A stretch of 64,000 bases of DNA from Paragordius varius (taxonomy: Eukaryota; Nematomorpha). The position numbers and the translations under genes are program-made. The notes under the pieces were generated by a model. That model was not told the DNA's origin and made no database searches. It saw nothing but the letters and a program-made list of their open reading frames with translations. The stretch spans positions 10,664,001-10,728,000 of the forward strand of contig OZ176054.1 of the NCBI GenBank assembly GCA_964247055.1. The letters are read 5' to 3'. Positions within the stretch are counted from its first letter, which is position 1, and every line of letters begins with the position of its first letter. Below, piece after piece: positions 62,201 through 64,000 of the stretch.

Positions 62201-63441
62201 TAGGTTTTGTATTTATGACATTAATCTAACACTAAAATACAAACATGCCCTAGTATTCCTCGATACAAAAGATACATTAGGCATGTTTAAACCCAAATAT
62301 TGGCATATATATGGAATAGCTAAAATAACGATTTTTATAAGTTGAAAACTAATTAATTTAAAATTAATTAACACAATATTTTGTTGAAAATATTTGTCAA
62401 TAGTTGTGCACAAAATTTGGGTTTTATTTAAAAAATACAATTTCTCTGCGGTGTTTCTCTTTTCCCACACCTTTAGTAAACAATGTGCCCATTATAATTT
62501 TACTTTATACCATAGTCAGATTATAGTATTATCTCATTCAACAATAAAAACAATATCAGCAACAGCGGCAATAACAATAATAATAATAACAACCTCATAG
62601 AAAAGAAGTGTAAAAAGTTTTTTAAAAAGAAATGTAAACCGTTACCATTCAACACTAAACAAAACCATCCTGTCAATGATAGAAATAACGATAATACGTT
62701 TGGGACAATCAGTGACAATGACCCCCAAGGTACAATATCAAACAATGGGAACGTCGATAAATCAAATTTTAACATGAAAAGTAGCAAGATGATTAAAATG
62801 AAAAAAGGGGGGAAATCTAATTTCTCATCTTTTTTTAATCTAAATTACTTAACCTCGACCAGCAGTAGCAAAAGAAAGTTTTTAATTACCAATAGCAATA
62901 ATATAAACGAATCACATCCGGGAAATTATGATGTGTCGGATAAATTAATGGTAAAACCCGTTTCCAGTTTTCTCAATAAGAATGACAACATGGCAGGTAT
63001 AGTATAAACTTTATGGGGCTACCAATATTTATTTTAATTGTGATTCATTAAAAATATGTCGAAAATTGTGATTATAAAATTGTTAAATCGTCTAATAATA
63101 TATACATATATTGTAGAATATAATTTATTTTTGACAATATAATATGGAAATTTATTTTAAAATGCCATATAGAAAAATAAATAAAAATTGCGTACGGTTT
63201 CGGACACTATAAAGGATGTCCGTCCTTAGAAAAATATAAATGGTGCAGTGACAAGGGGTTTAAACTTATTATTTTAATATAGAAGAAAACAACATAAATA
63301 TTTAAAGATAGATAAAGAACAACCATTGTCTCCACACCATTTATATTTTTTAACGCTGAGGACGGATATCCTTTATAGTGTCCGAAACCGTACGCAATTT
63401 TTATTTATTTTTTTATACGACACGTTTTTAAATAAATTTCC

Positions 63442-63481
<40 letters not shown>

Positions 63482-64000
63482 ATTGTTTTATTGTAAGAAT
63501 CAGAATCCAAGGGTACAAACCTAAATCGATGCGTAAGTTTACAACATTTCCCTGAACATGAAAATAGCCTTGAAAGCATAGACTGTGAAAACCCTACAAG
63601 CCCAAACATTCAAAAAGCCAATCCTCCTGACCATTTTAATTCATTTCAAAGCCAATCGTTAAAAAATGTATTGGGTGACAGTGAACCATCCAACATACTC
63701 CAAAGGTTAAATTCTAAGTCGCCTTCACAAGGTAATGTTGTGAGAACGGATGATAGCCCAACCAAATTAAATGCAATCCTTGATGAATATTTTAGCTCCA
63801 TTATAGACCCTTCCAAAAGCAATACTGCAATTAAAATCTCAACACATAATGAAGCTGAAGCAAAGTCAGAAAATACCGGAATGTTTTCAGAACCAAATAA
63901 ATTACCCCTACCATCAGTAGACGTTAATACACAGCTAAATTCATCAATCAACCCTTCAATAACAAGAAATACTGCTAAATCTGATACTAAAATCAACGCT
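59289..64000 (+). CDS. Possible SKAP-type adaptor, 5' part, continues off the right edge
   Basis: Exons 59289-59328, 61864-62123, 62516-62996 and 63498 (or 63504)-64000 join in phase: GAA G|GTAATA then TTAG|AT gives Glu-Asp, CGA|GTATAA then TAG|TCA, and GCA G|GTATAG then AG|AA. The start MTEFHEAIRKIFE then DVEVF, followed by a helical segment ending SIRNLKLEYPS, resembles the N-terminal dimerisation region of Src-kinase-associated phosphoproteins (EIRNLLADVETF...KIKDVKSIY). After it comes a long low-complexity stretch rich in Asn, Ser and Lys, with a run of eight Asn and a basic KKCKKFFKKKCK patch; SKAP proteins have a shorter acidic linker before their PH and SH3 domains. Neither domain is reached in the window. 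It begins 86 nt after the receptor stop on the same strand. The exon model is good; the family call is tentative. Confidence 0.55.
63173..63415. mobile_element. MITE with long terminal inverted repeats, in an intron of the SKAP-like gene
   Basis: Arms of about 73 nt (63173-63245 and 63340-63415) are near-perfect reverse complements, including TTGCGTACGGTTTCGGACAC and ACTATAAAGGATGTCCGTCC. The outer ends abut TATA-rich sequence, compatible with a TA target duplication as in Tc1/mariner MITEs. No coding capacity. High arm identity suggests a young insertion. Confidence 0.85.
63449..63478. repeat. (TA)n microsatellite
   Basis: About 15 TA units between the MITE and the next exon. Confidence 0.9.

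Noticed and set aside
1-64000. tRNA, rRNA or CRISPR features
   Set aside because: No tRNA B-box/cloverleaf, rRNA core or spaced direct repeats recognised by eye.

Overview
The window is a very AT-rich stretch of animal nuclear DNA. The genes are typical metazoan families broken into many small exons with GT-AG introns: a Golgi glycosyltransferase (MGAT2), a haem-containing soluble guanylate cyclase, an asparagine-synthetase-domain protein (ASNSD1), a divergent seven-transmembrane receptor and a possible SKAP-type adaptor. The non-coding DNA is full of hAT and mariner remnants, MITEs and (TA)n runs. Three introns of only 23-25 nt sit at the 5' end of ASNSD1, next to kilobase introns at its 3' end. 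That pattern recalls flatworms or other lineages with ultrashort introns (dicyemids, for example), but the sequence alone does not settle the phylum.

Layout. 1-3500 (-): the 5' half of MGAT2, running off the left edge. 3.5-6.0 kb: an interspersed repeat and a dead mariner. 6065-16753 (-): a complete 16-exon soluble guanylate cyclase beta-type gene whose introns carry several hAT MITEs and a foldback element. 16.8-19.5 kb: a tandem duplication and a mariner scrap. 19500-28108 (-) and 33003-36140 (+): two genes I do not recognise that are clearly paralogous to each other, with matching exon order and largely matching intron phases, transcribed away from each other. 36.2-40.4 kb: a TIR element carrying a nested repeat. 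40427-52604 (+): complete 10-exon ASNSD1, with a 2.46-kb hAT transposon and its intact target duplication in intron 5. 53.0-54.7 kb: inverted second copy of a 1.7-kb repeat that also lies at 25.1-26.8 kb. 57121-59202 (+): divergent rhodopsin-like receptor. 59289-64000 (+): start of a possible SKAP-like adaptor with an Asn-rich insert, beginning only 86 nt after the receptor stop codon.

The genes do not form one pathway. MGAT2 acts in N-glycan maturation in the Golgi, the cyclase in gas (NO/O2) sensing and cGMP production, and the receptor and adaptor in signalling. Exon models were built by hand from homology, reading-frame continuity and splice phase. They are strongest for the cyclase and ASNSD1 and weakest at the 5' ends of the paralogous pair and at the MGAT2 exon junction. 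No retroviral or LTR element was recognised.
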